DNA from: Sclerotinia nivalis
Taxonomy: Eukaryota; Ascomycota; Leotiomycetes; Helotiales; Sclerotiniaceae
Length of the DNA: 64,000 nt
NCBI GenBank assembly: GCA_029531795.1
Contig: JAPEIS010000015.1
Span: 248,001-312,000, forward strand
Direction of reading: 5' to 3'
Each line of letters begins with the position of its first letter. Position 1 is the stretch's first letter. The notes under the pieces are model-generated. The model was not told the DNA's origin and did not search any database. It saw only the letters and a program-made list of their open reading frames with translations. Shown here piece by piece: positions 47,732 through 59,663 of the stretch. Made by a program: the position numbers and the translations under genes.

Positions 47732-50700
47732 CAATGAATGTAATATTTCAAGCAAAAATGGACAGAAATCAGCAGCATATGCATTTAATTGATCGCATTC
47801 TAAAATTGCAAGCACAAGATCAAAAGTCCCAGAACCAGAGAAAGCAGAAGGGAAGAACCAGACTACTCTAAAGGGGAAACACAAAATTTCTATTTGTATT
47901 CTCAATTACTACTTTAAGTGAAGGATTCACGTTACTATACATATACGGGACGAAGAGTACAAAAACATCCCCCACGGCAATAATGGCTAGAGAAATGAAG
48001 CTTGGCTTGCACCTCCATTATTGATTGATTCGCTAATTTAGGGTACAAGGGGTAGAGAACGGGATGTGAGATTATTAGGGGCGGTTACGCCTGAAGGATT
48101 GTTTCGAAGTTGTTGAAGTCAGCCTTTGTCAGCCCCCACTTTATTTTGGGCTTCAAAGTTATTCGAGGATTGCACCATATGCATGTTGGATTATATTTTT
48201 TCTTTGTGAATAGAGTCGACGACGACATGTTTGAAGTTTACTTTCAGGTAATGCATACATAATCAGCTTTAGAATCTTTTTGCACTTGAATATTCGTTTT
48301 ATTTAAATGCTGCATATCTTCATGAGGGCTTGCTAGTGTAACTAACATCACAAGTTACTACTATTTTTGGTTTGATCTTCCCTTACTTTCTGGCACTGTC
48401 ATTATTCCTGACTACCAAAGGAAAGTGCGGTGCAAATCGAACTGCTGGTTGTGAAACCTACGTCCTTTCATATAACTCTTTCAGAAATGTTCGCTAACGG
48501 TCACTCAAACAAGAGATGGAAACGTCACTTGGATTTGATATCGCAATGTATAATGTATGATGTCATTCAATAACTAAGAAAATTCGACTTGAGAAGCAGC
48601 AGATAAGCACGCGCGCACGAAGTTCTCATCTACCTCGGGGTATCTTCTTCAATTTGATGGGTCTCCTCAACGCCTAGTACGCCCTGGGTCCATGTTCATC
48701 CCGTGTCCACACTCTGTTTCCTATGTTTGCCAGTTCCGCTTCGTGCCTACACCCAGTATCGCCAAAAAAAGGACGAGAGCCAACCGCAGTGTGATTTTTC
48801 CTCCTACGAGCATGTTGTCCAGTGATGACGAAAGTTCAGTGCATCAACATTGTGGAGAAAGGTGATCGAGACTTGCCACAAGGTTGCTTTCCGATGCTGA
48901 AAGAGTATAGGAGAGTCGACCACGTAACTAACATTTCGATTTATGCATCTAGAAAAGTTGATAAAAATATCCTTGGTGCCCTGCCGAAAATCACACTAAA
49001 ACATGATCAGCAACAGCAAAATATGAGAACGGGACTACCATACAAGAAACAATTCCTCATGTTTCACTGCCGATATAAGGATCAAGCAACCATGATACGC
49101 TGATACGATCAAAGTCACCAATATCCCCCCTTATATCGGCAAACCAGAGCTAATGTCTTCGCACAGCAAAAGTAGGAGGTATCAAACGCCTAAAGTGAAA
49201 TGAAAAGCCGCGTGCAGATCTCGTGGAACGTCGACCAGTATTACTACTCCTCCGATTATTCTTAGGTTCTCGAACCGGTAATGTGATGCCGATACCCATA
49301 TCCACTGGAACCGTGTAAAACATGACGAGATTTTCTGTTCTGAAATTTTGTGGCAAGTTGAGGAATTCGAATTTAGTGTGATATGAATGAAGAGGGGATA
49401 TGTATGTGGGGTTCTGGTCTTATATATCAGTTCATCTACCATATTCGTCTTTTGTCTGGAAGAGAAGAAGGTTCTGGAACTGTGCCGTTCATCGTGTTGA
49501 TGCTTTGTGTTAGATGGGTAGGTAAGTGTGAGAGTTATGAAAGGAAGCTTACATACATACAAACAATGAAAGCCGTAGACCCAACAAGAAAGAAATTACT
49601 GTTTTATGCAATAATGGTAACAGTAACTTTACATTTCTATAGGGCAATGAACGAGCTACATATCTTTTTTTTGTCATCTCGCATTTGAACCAATCTTATA
49701 GAATAGATTCTGAGAACACAGATGGTGGAAATTGAGCTTGAGCTTGGGATTGAGATTTGCCGTAAGACTTCTTACATGCATGCATGCATTTGTTTGTCTG
49801 ACTCGTTAGATTGGGTGATATTGCGCTAGGAGGTTGAGAATGAGATTGAGATTGAGTGGAAGTGAAGTGAAACTCCAACATATAACATGTTGGTCATTTG
49901 GGTGTTAGCAGTTAGTTGTTGGATATATAACTGACTACCGATACCAGATATTAATCTTACCATTCCAAGCGCATAGGATGTGCTGCTGTGGTATGTATGT
50001 AAGATGAGCCAACGTGTTGGAATTGAAAATGCTGGTATTCTTGAGTCAGCTCGGAAATGTTTGATGGGTGGAATCATAAATGAAGATATTTTATTTGAGG
50101 GTAGATGTCTCAGTTATTCGAATTATTGATCGGTTGGTAAGCGAGGTAGGTACAGTAAGACTCTTATTTGGGTAATAAGTGTGCTCGAATCGATGAGTCA
50201 GGGCATTGGGGGTATTTAGGTATTTATCATGCATATAATTACCCAGGAAGTAAACTTCATTCATGAAGCAATATACCGCACATTAAGACATAATCTACTA
50301 ACCTTCAGACTTATATCACAACTACATCCCTCTCACTTTACAGAGATACAAATACACGCGATCAAGAGACTAAACTGGATATCTATCCATCCATTATATA
50401 AATAACGACTCACAAATTAGAAGTCAACTATTAACACTCGAAAATTAACCCTTCATGCAACAAAATAACATATTTGCAAAAACCAAAATAAAATAGTAAA
50501 AATCACTAATGACAAATCGTTCCGAGCTCTAATCTATACCGGAGTAGAAAATGAGTAATTGTAAGTCTTACTTAGCGAGAAGATTGATTAGATTTAAGTG
50601 TAAGACCAATATTTAGTTTCATTATTAGCGAACTATTTGAAGGTTAGTTAATATAAAGGTTTTGTAGTAGTGAGTAGAAGAGTTGGGGATTTGATAATGG

Positions 50701-52379
50701 TTGTTATAGAGTACTATAAGAAAGTTGGATTGCTAGGGCCACATATGTAGCTAGTTCATAGGCATTAGATTATATGATCCTTCGTAGTTAAATATAAAGA
50801 GAAGACTTCGCTTTTTCTTCTAAAATAGTCAATCGTTTTCACTAGTCTTTTTGTATACTCATTATATACAACCTTAATCTATTATTATTCACATTAGTTC
50901 TATTATTCGAAGTTTATTCAATATAGTTTGATCAATTCATATCCTATTCCCCTTCGCAGCGTGCTATCGGGACGCACGTATCTCGACCTACCTCTTTCAC
51001 AGTACAAGCTTGGGATTAATATACTTGTAGGAGGTAGGTTTAGATTGAATGGTAGTTTTTGTAGTAGTTAATGGTGGGGAAGTAATGGTATGATGTCATT
51101 GTAGTCGTTTTAGTGGTATTGATAAACTATCCAGAGGAATATCCGAGATCTTCAGATCTTCTTTTTCTTGCAATCATGGTGTTTTCTTGCGGGATTTCAT
51201 GCTGCTTTCGTCATATTCAAAGCGATGACCCCTTTCCTTTCCTATTCTCACAATGAACTGACTATCTCGCATTCTCGCCAGCGAGTCCGCTCCATTCCCA
51301 TTACCTTAACAATATATTTCCATGATGACAAGCTCAACGCAAACTCGCTCTACTCCTGCTCCATTTCCTCACCCCAATTCTCAGAATTATATCTCCATTT
51401 ACACAATCATTTATCACCGAGAAGAAAAATCATTCACTAGATCCTCCCTATTCATATTCATTCCCAAAAAAATATAGCCGGAACAAACCCTTCAATACCA
51501 TCTCCATCCATTCATCCTCCTTATTCCCCATCCTCTCCAAAAAAAAAAAGTATACTCTCAACACCATCTCCCTCACCAGAATAGGAAACGCTACTTACGC
51601 CAACGCCAATCCAACTACGTGCGTAGACCGCAATACTCATTCATTACCTTAAGGCAGTTTTGAGAAGATATCTATTAATTTTTTATTTAATTCGATCCAT
51701 ATTTTTGACATCCCCCTATCTTTTTAGAACTTTCACTTTTTTGAATCTACTTGTCTGGGGGAGTTTTCGGATGAACGAATCTCTAGTTGTGGTTGCGGGC
51801 CAGGTCTGGAATCATTAGTTATGGTCATTTAGAAGGTGAATGATGTAGATGAGAAGATGGGTTAGAGAGTATTGTTTGTTGGGAGTTTCTAGTTTAGTTT
51901 AAGGTATGTGGTGGTTATGTTGGCAGACATCAGGTTCTTTCAAGAGGAAGGTGTTTGCGGGAATTCTTATTTGTTTGTCTCAGGTAGTGGTGCAAACGAT
52001 ACCGGCGGAAGGAGGGCGAAGACTCAACACCTGTACGTGGTGCCCTCTACGAACCTCCAGCTCTCTATTGAGAGTCTGCAGAGCTAAGATTGAGTCATTT
52101 GATGGAATCGGATATATTGGAAAAGAGAGAGAGAGTTTCCCGATTACGATATTCACAATGAAGGGGTTATTGCAATTTTACAATATCAATATCTTCAAAA
52201 GGATAAACGAATATCAACCCAAAATATGGACGATAACTATAGAAGCCCTAATTAGATTCAATATCTGCCATCGACTATTACTTCAATACAAGATATGATA
52301 CGTTTAGTAAATCCCTTCTATTTCAGAAGAATCTTTTCGATACAAAGTTTGTTATTGTTTTATTCGCATTTTATACCTT

Positions 52380-52403
52380 TTTTCGATAATCGATTATCGA
52401 AAA
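52380..52403. repeat. 24-bp perfect palindrome in AT-rich DNA
   Basis: TTTTCGATAATC is followed at once by its exact reverse complement. It could form a cruciform or bind a dimeric protein, but may be chance given the local AT bias. Confidence 0.6.
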
Positions 52404-53075
52404 TATATTCATTTTAATATTACGATTATTATAAAACTGAGAATACCATTATCTATCAACTAATACTATATTCTGGATATCGATATAATATTACACCTTT
52501 TTCTCGATTTTACGAAAATATTTTTTGTATATATATAAATAGGATTAGGGCTATGCTCCATTATCATTATATTCAAACGACCGATATTTCATTCGGCGGT
52601 TTCGATTATTTATATTCAAACAAAGCTAGAGATCATTATACTTAGGAAGGTATGCAAAGGAGCTAATGAATGAATTCGAATTAAGGAGAGTGATATCTTT
52701 TAGTTGTTTTTCATTAGTATGAGAACCTTTTTGTTATACTGGAGGTAATCTTGACGGAGATGATTCTTGACCTTTGTGGAAAGTGGATATCGGAATAGCA
52801 GATTGGGTTGAAGAAGAAGATTATATCAATGGGATGCTTTAATTAGTAAAAAGTAGGGGAAGAACGAGGAAAGAAAGGTTTTAGAAAATGAAGATATCGG
52901 GTTTTGTTCTCCAGTATTAGTTTTCACTTGCCTTCAATCAACATTTCAAAAGTTGAAAAGAAACCCAAATTATACAAACTGTATACTAACTAGCATACAA
53001 CTCCCCATAACATCAACTAGGAGCTCATAGAGCCCCTAGCCGTCCTAGATAGTCTTAGACTCAGTGTGGACGTTA

Positions 53076-53112
<37 letters not shown>
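53076..53112. repeat. (AATC)n microsatellite, about 9 units
   Basis: A clean run of AATC units lies just downstream of the broken MFS gene. Confidence 0.9.
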
Positions 53113-53287
53113 ATACCGGCGGAATCACGATAATTCTCAGCACATGGGAGAAAAGCTCGCGAGTATGAAATCAATGCATGGGTATACTTGTATTCAGCAA
53201 AGCACGGAAATTTCAGGTATATATGTACGACGGATACCTACTTCCTATGTCCACACTCCTTCCCAAAAAATCTGCCACTCACCAGAT

Positions 53288-55023
53288 TCATAGGTTTTTC
53301 ACTGGATATTTCGTCCTTATGTATTCTCCCCATCTCAGCAATACAAAAGGCACAGGAATCATACCAATTGCGAGAAAAGCCAGCAAACTATCCACCATCC
53401 TAACCCTAAAGATTAATATATCGGTTGTCCGGCAAGAGGAAGTACCCCTCCCATTACACTTCTGAAAATCGTGTTCGCAGCCAAGGCGCTCGCGGAATAG
53501 ATTGTGAATGAATCAATAAGATACAAGCTGATGCATATGAAAACGAACATGTTACCGACGCCGATGAGAGTAGTTGAGAGGGTAGGTACGATCCAATGAA
53601 CTTTGTATTCTACCGTCCAGCCGTAAAGAAGTAGACCCATGGGTATAAGAAATGAACCTGGAACAAGCAGTGGAAGACGGTACTCAGGTTTCATCCCAGA
53701 AGATTCTTGACCTGCTTCAGCAGCGGCAGCATTGGCTCTTGCGGTGGAACTCTTCATCGTTCGATCTGATAAGTATCCAGCTACCGCCAGGCCGACCATA
53801 GAACCAACACCCAAACCAAGATATGTTAGTACGACCAGTCCAGCACTGAATTCATAGCTTTCTTCAAATACTACTGCAAAGGTAGTGAAGAGAAGATAGA
53901 GGTAACCGTAAACTACGCCCACGTATATAGCGGTGGACAGGACGATTGGTGAATGGATGATCAGTTTCGCGGGACGAACAATTCCACGACGAAAGAAGTC
54001 CTGCGGAGAAAGTTCAAGGTCGAGTTTAGATACAAGCGCAAGGTTACCAGTCTGCTTCCGAAGGCGGTTTGTTTTTCTTTGAAGGATCGTAACAGCGTAT
54101 GTTTCACGCATGAATATAAAACTAAGGATTGTAAAAAGACCGGAGATCATAGTAAGTATCCAGAAAATACAGCGCCAACCTTTTGCTTCAGCTAGCAAAC
54201 CACCCCCAACGGACCCAATGATCGGACCAATAATTGGGCCCATTGAGAATGCAGACATAGCCAGTCCTCTCTTTTCTTGGCGTATTAAATCCGTAATAGT
54301 TCCTCCACCATTCGTTAACACAGCGCTGCCCCAAACTCCCTCGAGAAATCAGAACCCAATCAACATGTTCAGATTTGTAGCTAGTGCGCACGCAACGGTG
54401 AAGCAGATGAAGAGGACATTGCAAACATGATATATTGGAACTCTTCCATATATCTCACTTAACGGTGCCAGAAAAAGCGGACCAAACGCGAACCCTAGAA
54501 CGTACACCGAGACAACCAATCCCGCCAATTCGAAATTCGTGCTATGAAATTCTTCCATAAGGGCGGGAACACCAGGGGCAAACATCGAAGATGCGAGGGG
54601 CGTTACAAAACAGATGGCAGAAACCAGGAAACAATTCCAGAATTTCATCGATCCTTTCCAATTCATAGGATTTTCAGGATCATCTGGACCATTCTACCAA
54701 ATGATATCTGGGTCAATTTCTTCAGTAACATTTTCCTGAGATGATTTCTCCAAATCTCCAGTTGTTTGAGCTTGAGTATCTGATACTTTTGAAACTTTGG
54801 GATGAAGTGCTATGTTTTGTTTCGGCTTGACTTCTTCTTTCGCGTTAAGAATCCGTCCCTCATTTGAAGCTATGTCTGCATCATGATCTTGATGTGCTGT
54901 CAAACGTGTTCTCTCAACGTCGGATGGTTCTAGAATGCTCAATGGCCTATGTGCAGGGTGAACATCTGAAGGGAGCTCTGAAGGCTCTTCTTTTTCAGGA
55001 TCGTGGCCAGGTATGGCAGACAT
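53288..55023 (-). pseudogene. MFS drug:H+ antiporter (DHA1-like), broken
   Basis: A 12-helix major facilitator of the DHA1 multidrug type is recognisable across one continuous minus-strand stretch. It has a charged N-terminus of about 100 residues, [11 protein letters not shown], a first helix block with [10 protein letters not shown], the antiporter loop [23 protein letters not shown], the central loop, and GVLPLAGQPIY near the end. It is interrupted by TAG at 54696-54694, TGA at 54351-54349 and TAA at 53415-53413, and by a one-base frame change at about 53388-53395. After that change the last helix and tail continue in another frame to a stop at 53288. No intron with normal GT..AG ends would remove the stops. 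The middle 302-codon block is intact, so decay is recent. A CCAATCA box lies upstream at about 55498. Sequencing error could explain one lesion but hardly four. Confidence 0.82.
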
Positions 55024-56240
55024 GGTGCCTGTAGAACCTTTAAATTTCCTACCATTATAATTTGGTAAGCCATTATACTCATATTCGACACTTGGATTGT
55101 CATTTTGTGGTACTTTGGTTCGTTGTGGTACAGTATGGGGTGGTGAGAACTTGGGGAAAACTATCGGCTGGGGTTTGCTTGCTTACACTTACCTTGACCT
55201 ATGATTTGTCTTGACAGTACCTAACCTTATTGCTAGGTGCGAGATATCAATATCTTCAAATGAAAATTATATATAAACCCTTCACCCTTTAGAAACCAAT
55301 GTAAAGATGAACGTGTCTGTGTGTGTTTTTGAATGGTTAGTATTTATTACTTTCCAGTCAGGCATTATGTCCCCAATTCCTTAATGCAATTATGTGCCGC
55401 ATAATTTTAAATAACCTTACATAACCTTCGCATAACTTCACCGTACGGTATATGCCCAATATGGGGTAATTTAAGGATAATGTCAACTTGACTCCAGCCA
55501 ATCAGTAAGTTAATAATCAGGTGAGATACTTGTAGATGGAACGACAGGGCGAAGAGATCAAAACCAATAGATAATGAGTACTCTATTCCTCGTCACTTTT
55601 GAACACTCGTCGCTGAGCGAGCGAGCGGACCACTTCCAGCAGCATCTGTAAGCAAGTATTCGTTGATGGCGCTGATGCTAAAGCGTCACAACATTTATCT
55701 CAATAAACACAAATGAGATATAACCATGGAAAATTCACTGGTCCCCTAAAGGTAGAGTAGGACAATCCGGTTGGGCTAAACCATACAGATGGCTTAGCAG
55801 TAAGCGCCAGCCTTACATTTCTCCTGTGCATGAGTATCAGTATTCGCCGCAAGGAACCACCTCCTTCCTGCTTCCTGTTACCCATATAGCGAATGTTCGT
55901 TGAGAATTTGGACTTGTCGCTTTGAAAGATGTCATTTTGATTATCTCTAGGTGACTTCATAGAAGACACTCGGATCGATACCAACGACACGAAAGCGCGT
56001 ATAGCTACCATCCAGGATGATGTTCGGGACTAATCACTTTTAGTTGATGGTAACAGGTCGATGGTGGCCACTCTTTCTTAGATTGTTAATGGTCAAGTAG
56101 TTCTTCCATTACAAGTATATATATCAAGCGGTGACTTGAACTTTGTAAGTGTGACATTATGGATTTCTGTTACAAGTCGATTGTTGATCCGTGACAGTAT
56201 CTCTCTTCAGCAAGTTCAACTTGTACAGGAACTTCGAAGC
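55024..56240. other. Intergenic, promoter of broken MFS gene and leader of 56.2-kb candidate gene
   Basis: This AT-rich spacer has a CCAATCA element at 55498-55504. A frame in phase with the candidate gene extends upstream of its ATG (from about 56088), so its true start may be earlier. No other gene is called. Confidence 0.4.
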
Positions 56241-57172
56241 ATGGCGCCTGCTGTAGATGCCAAATTAGCCTACTTCCAGGCTCCCATAAGGGAGAGGAAG
56301 TCTCTTGGACGAATCTTCAATAGTAAAAACAAAAAGCAGATTATGACCGAAGCATATTGCAATGCTCGGGGCCTGTCACCCGGTAGCATGTTCACCATGG
56401 CTGTCATTCTTGGCGATATTGTTGAACCCAAAGATGGTTTGTACCCGATGCCGCGATGTGACTCTCATAGTACCAGTCCCGTAATAAGAGGGGGCAGAAC
56501 CTGGTCAGTATTTACTCTCAAGATATGTAAAACTCCGAGTTCGCAGACCCGATCCAAGCTTTCAACGTTCAGAACGTTGTAAATCTCCGAACTTGGCTTG
56601 ATCATTTGAATGTATTTTATATTTCAAACGAGTTCAAACCTCTCATGGTTGGACTGCACTCCGAACTATTCGACACCCTGTATGCACTACACTCATGACC
56701 TTTTTCAACAGTATCTAGTGATGAATGTGGAGTTTGGTTTGACGGTCATACTAGATCAATAGACCAAGAGCCTCCTTCCAATCGTACTGAGCTCGTAGAC
56801 AAACCCCCCATCACCGATACGGCAGATCGCAGTTTGAACTAATTACTGAGAATAATAGCATACAATGAAATGAACAAAATCAACTAACTCAAACAATAGA
56901 ATTCTCTTGGCCCACCAAATCCAAATAGGCGGGCAATATCTGTTCAGGAATATAGTCAATATTACTCTCAATCAATCCAAGCAGTTAAACACGACAGCTG
57001 GACCTCACATTATACGAATGCATATTGTCGAGTCAGCGAAGCAGAGATTACAGAGATCGGATGGAGATTTGATCGCGCTCCTAATGAAGCTGAAAAGAAA
57101 TCTTATGAAGTGGGAAAATACTTCCTCCAAACTAGCTTTCTTAGCTTTCTTCCATTCGCGATCTTGGAATGA
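56241..57172 (+). CDS. Tentative four-exon gene, unrecognised product
   Basis: I do not recognise the product. Protein-like stretches in different frames join without a stop under this model: exons 56241-56436, 56547-56679, 56719-56794 and 56900-57172 (225 aa). Support comes from the GTTTGT donor, a short 39-nt second intron with a GTATGC donor, and a classic CAACTAAC branch and ATAG acceptor before the last exon. Total length is a multiple of three. The donor of intron 3 (GTAGAC) is weak, and the acceptor of intron 1 skips earlier AGs. The product is soluble-looking: MAPAVDAKLAYFQAPIRERK at the start; NVVNLRTWLDHLNVFYISNE; RAISVQEYSQYYSQSIQ; and EIGWRFDRAPNEAEKK near the end. It could equally be a decayed gene whose intact frames survive in pieces. 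The start might lie upstream. Confidence 0.35.
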
Positions 57173-58649
57173 TGGATGGATGTATAACCACTTAAGAGCC
57201 AAGAAGTCTCTTTTCCTGATGCGGCCGTTTTCAAAATTCTGAATGAGTGGAGATATAATCCTTATCCATGAAACGTTGAGGTTGGGTTGGTTTTATTCAA
57301 TCGACTCTATAGATGTCAGGTCACCAGTAGGTTTCTTGAACGCTAAGAATTTTCACCAATTTGACAAGTAATGCGCAGAAGAATGGCAGATAATATTCTC
57401 ACATCTGCTGGATTACTATTATGGGAGGCATAGGATGTATGGAATGTAAGCTCAGGATGGGTGCGTGGTTTTTATCTAAAGACTAAGATAGTGCTTTCAA
57501 GAGAGATTGAGATCTATCTTAACGACTTCTCTCTGGCTACTATTATTCGCAAAGCAAGAATCCTGTACCGGAGTTTAATCATAAATACCTACAGAGTCTT
57601 GTCATCCATAAATAGGTAGCTACCTCTCAAGAAGAGTACTCCACGAAATAGAACTCAGCAACAACTTTATCTACATATTTTCTCCTCACCACCTACCCAG
57701 TATTCATTCATCACACTTCACTATTCATCAGCACCGTCATTACATCGCAGTTATATTATCATCACATCTTCGCTCTCCCCATGGAACTATAATCCCCAAA
57801 TTTCATCATCATTTTACAACCTTCTTTCCTCCTCGATCCGTCACTCTTAAATACTGCGATCATCTCATCTCATCCCCAACTCTCCTCAATATCACCTGAA
57901 AAATCTCTCATTTATACATTGTACACAACATACTTTCTTCACTTCCTTCACTTCCTTCACTCTCACAAAGAATCCATGTTTTTATACCTACCTACCTACC
58001 TACCTACCTACCTCCCTCCCTCCCGATACCAAACAAAACCAAAACAGTAGTTACCGCCACCATCACCATCACCATAAAAATAAAAGTGAGAATTACTTCG
58101 AGCTAACTACAGTAATATTCGCAGGAAATAACTCTTACAAAAAGATCTACGAGTAGAAAGTCCATATTTCATCGCTGTGATAGACTCTCTAAGTTCCTTT
58201 AGACAATCATTTTCATTAACTAGATTGTGTTTGAAGAAGAGATGGTGGAGCAGGAGGTTGAAGATATTTGTATCCCCTCATCGTATTATGATTGAGTAGC
58301 TAGACTTTACAAGTAGGTTCAGTGGAACGATATGGACGGAATAAAGCAAGTCACGCTTCAATCACGTAATTCATATCAAAAGATAAAATTTGTAACAAGG
58401 AGGGTATCGTTCATTCATCTATCAATATTGCCTAGTAAAGCAATGCAAATAATTATCTTTTCAAATCCTTCTTTCCTTCCTCCTTTCCATCCCCATATCG
58501 CCTTCCATCCATACCAATCCAAATTACGCAAGACGTGATAAAAGTAACCTGAACGCCGGACGCTAAATGCGACAAATATCTTGTGTCGTCCATCCCACCC
58601 CCTGCATCCTCTTATCCACGAGCCACTATTCATCCCTCAACCCTGAAGC
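57173..58649. other. Intergenic, 1.5 kb, with promoter-like CT-rich tract
   Basis: The 58.6-kb SUR7-like gene ends at its right edge. The stretch from about 57650 to 58050 is pyrimidine-rich on the plus strand and passes into a CAAAACAAAACC-type leader, as in fungal promoters, yet no plus-strand ORF follows. A CTAC/CTCC microsatellite lies within it. Confidence 0.5.
57986..58024. repeat. (CCTA)n/(CCTC)n microsatellite
   Basis: About seven CCTA units are followed by three CCTC units, within a longer CT-rich tract. Confidence 0.85.
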
Positions 58650-59663
58650 TTAGATAGCACCATGAGAATAAGGTTCATAAGCCCCCGTACGTGTAGGTTG
58701 AGGTTGCTGGTGATAAATACCATGCTGTTGACCAACATAACCAGTTTCCGGTGTATTAATTTTCTGATAAGCGCTGTTTGTTGGAATCAACTTCTCTTGA
58801 TCATTAAGACTTCGTCTGTTCTTCTTGCTGCTGTTATGATCAGATGCACAACAGCAGATAGTAAAGACCCAGAAGAAACTGCTTGCGATGCTTAATACAA
58901 CGGCGAGCCAGGTGACAGCAAGGAAATGCGTATCGATAGAGGCTTCAACCCCGTAAGCTTTAGCGGATGATTTGATAGCGCCGACCGTGACTGAGGAGAG
59001 GACGGTGGCCATGATAGAAGCAGCGATGACGGCTGTGGTGCTGAAACCAGAGATGAAGTATGTAACACATGAAGCGGCTCTAGAACACATAGCGAATAGT
59101 CCGAGGAACAGTTCGGCTGCTGTCGCGATCAAGGCAATGATATAAACTACTTGTGTCCATTTTGATACCACCACAAAGGTCTTCAAAGCACTTTCGACTT
59201 CGTGTGGGAGAGTAGCATTGGTACCTGTTGAAGAGGTAAGAGTATCTATCGAAGAAGTATTGAGAGCGGTAGCGGCCCAGTTGAACTTCGCCTTGGTGCA
59301 TGTAGTATTCTTTCCTGTAACAGCGCAGTAACTCCACAAACTGATCTTATAACTATCCGCCAACCCCAGCTCCTTGGCCGTGATATTGACAGCAGAATCG
59401 GTGCCAGTCGCTGAAGCAATAACGGATTCAATGTTAGCGGGAGTCAGGGCGGCAATGGTAAGATCTCCAAGACCGCGTTTGCGGAAGGAATGCTCGAGAC
59501 TGAGGAGTGTGGAGGAGGAAATGGAGAGGTTGGTTGTGTTTACTGCGAAGAGATCGAGTGATTTATCTGTAACGCCGGCGAGGGATGCGATGAGGAGACA
59601 GATTAAACTGGCGAGAGTTAAGCCAAATGGCAAACCGACGCAAAGAAAGCGACCGAAACCCAT
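58650..59663 (-). CDS. SUR7/PalI-family membrane protein
   Basis: This is a 337-aa protein in one exon, with the SUR7/PalI (claudin-like) plan: a first membrane helix (about 7-29), a long extracellular loop with N-glycosylation sites and the family signature LWSYC..(x)7..C (SLWSYCAVTGKNTTC, about 128-142), then three more helices (about 168-190, 200-225, 245-272). The cytosolic tail is Cys-rich at its start (CCCASDHN), then basic and Gln/Pro/Tyr-rich. Family members mark eisosomes/MCC patches in the plasma membrane or act in pH sensing (PalI). This one looks like a Sur7-type eisosome protein, but the subfamily cannot be fixed by eye. The start ATG leads directly into the first helix. Confidence 0.85.
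   Translation of the reverse strand: MGFGRFLCVGLPFGLTLASLICLLIASLAGVTDKSLDLFAVNTTNLSISSSTLLSLEHSFRKRGLGDLTIAALTPANIESVIASATGTDSAVNITAKELGLADSYKISLWSYCAVTGKNTTCTKAKFNWAATALNTSSIDTLTSSTGTNATLPHEVESALKTFVVVSKWTQVVYIIALIATAAELFLGLFAMCSRAASCVTYFISGFSTTAVIAASIMATVLSSVTVGAIKSSAKAYGVEASIDTHFLAVTWLAVVLSIASSFFWVFTICCCASDHNSSKKNRRSLNDQEKLIPTNSAYQKINTPETGYVGQQHGIYHQQPQPTRTGAYEPYSHGAI

Larger units (their letters stand above)
47732..53287. other. Gene-poor region, 5.5 kb
   Basis: No gene can be supported. The right half (about 50200-53050) is AT-rich with runs of TATAT and ATTA. It contains a 24-bp perfect palindrome (52380-52403), a CT-rich stretch (about 51430-51560) and an AATC microsatellite. Small frames at 48822-49103 (+), 51906-52298 (+) and 49150-49320 (-, a basic 57-codon frame ending TFAVRRH) have no recognisable domain; the last is the most protein-like but remains uncalled. 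No transposon ends or transposase remnants were recognised. Confidence 0.5.

Noticed and set aside
49150..49320. 57-codon basic minus-strand frame (ends TFAVRRH)
   Set aside because: Protein-like Arg/Ser-rich tail, but no conservation or splice evidence can be judged from sequence alone; too short to call.
51906..52298. 130-codon plus-strand frame
   Set aside because: No domain, composition drifts to the AT-rich background, and no splice or promoter context supports it.
53288..55023. RIP as the cause of the MFS gene breakage
   Set aside because: The rest of the gene is not enriched in C-to-T changes at CpA and keeps a 302-codon intact block; a few point lesions are a simpler reading.
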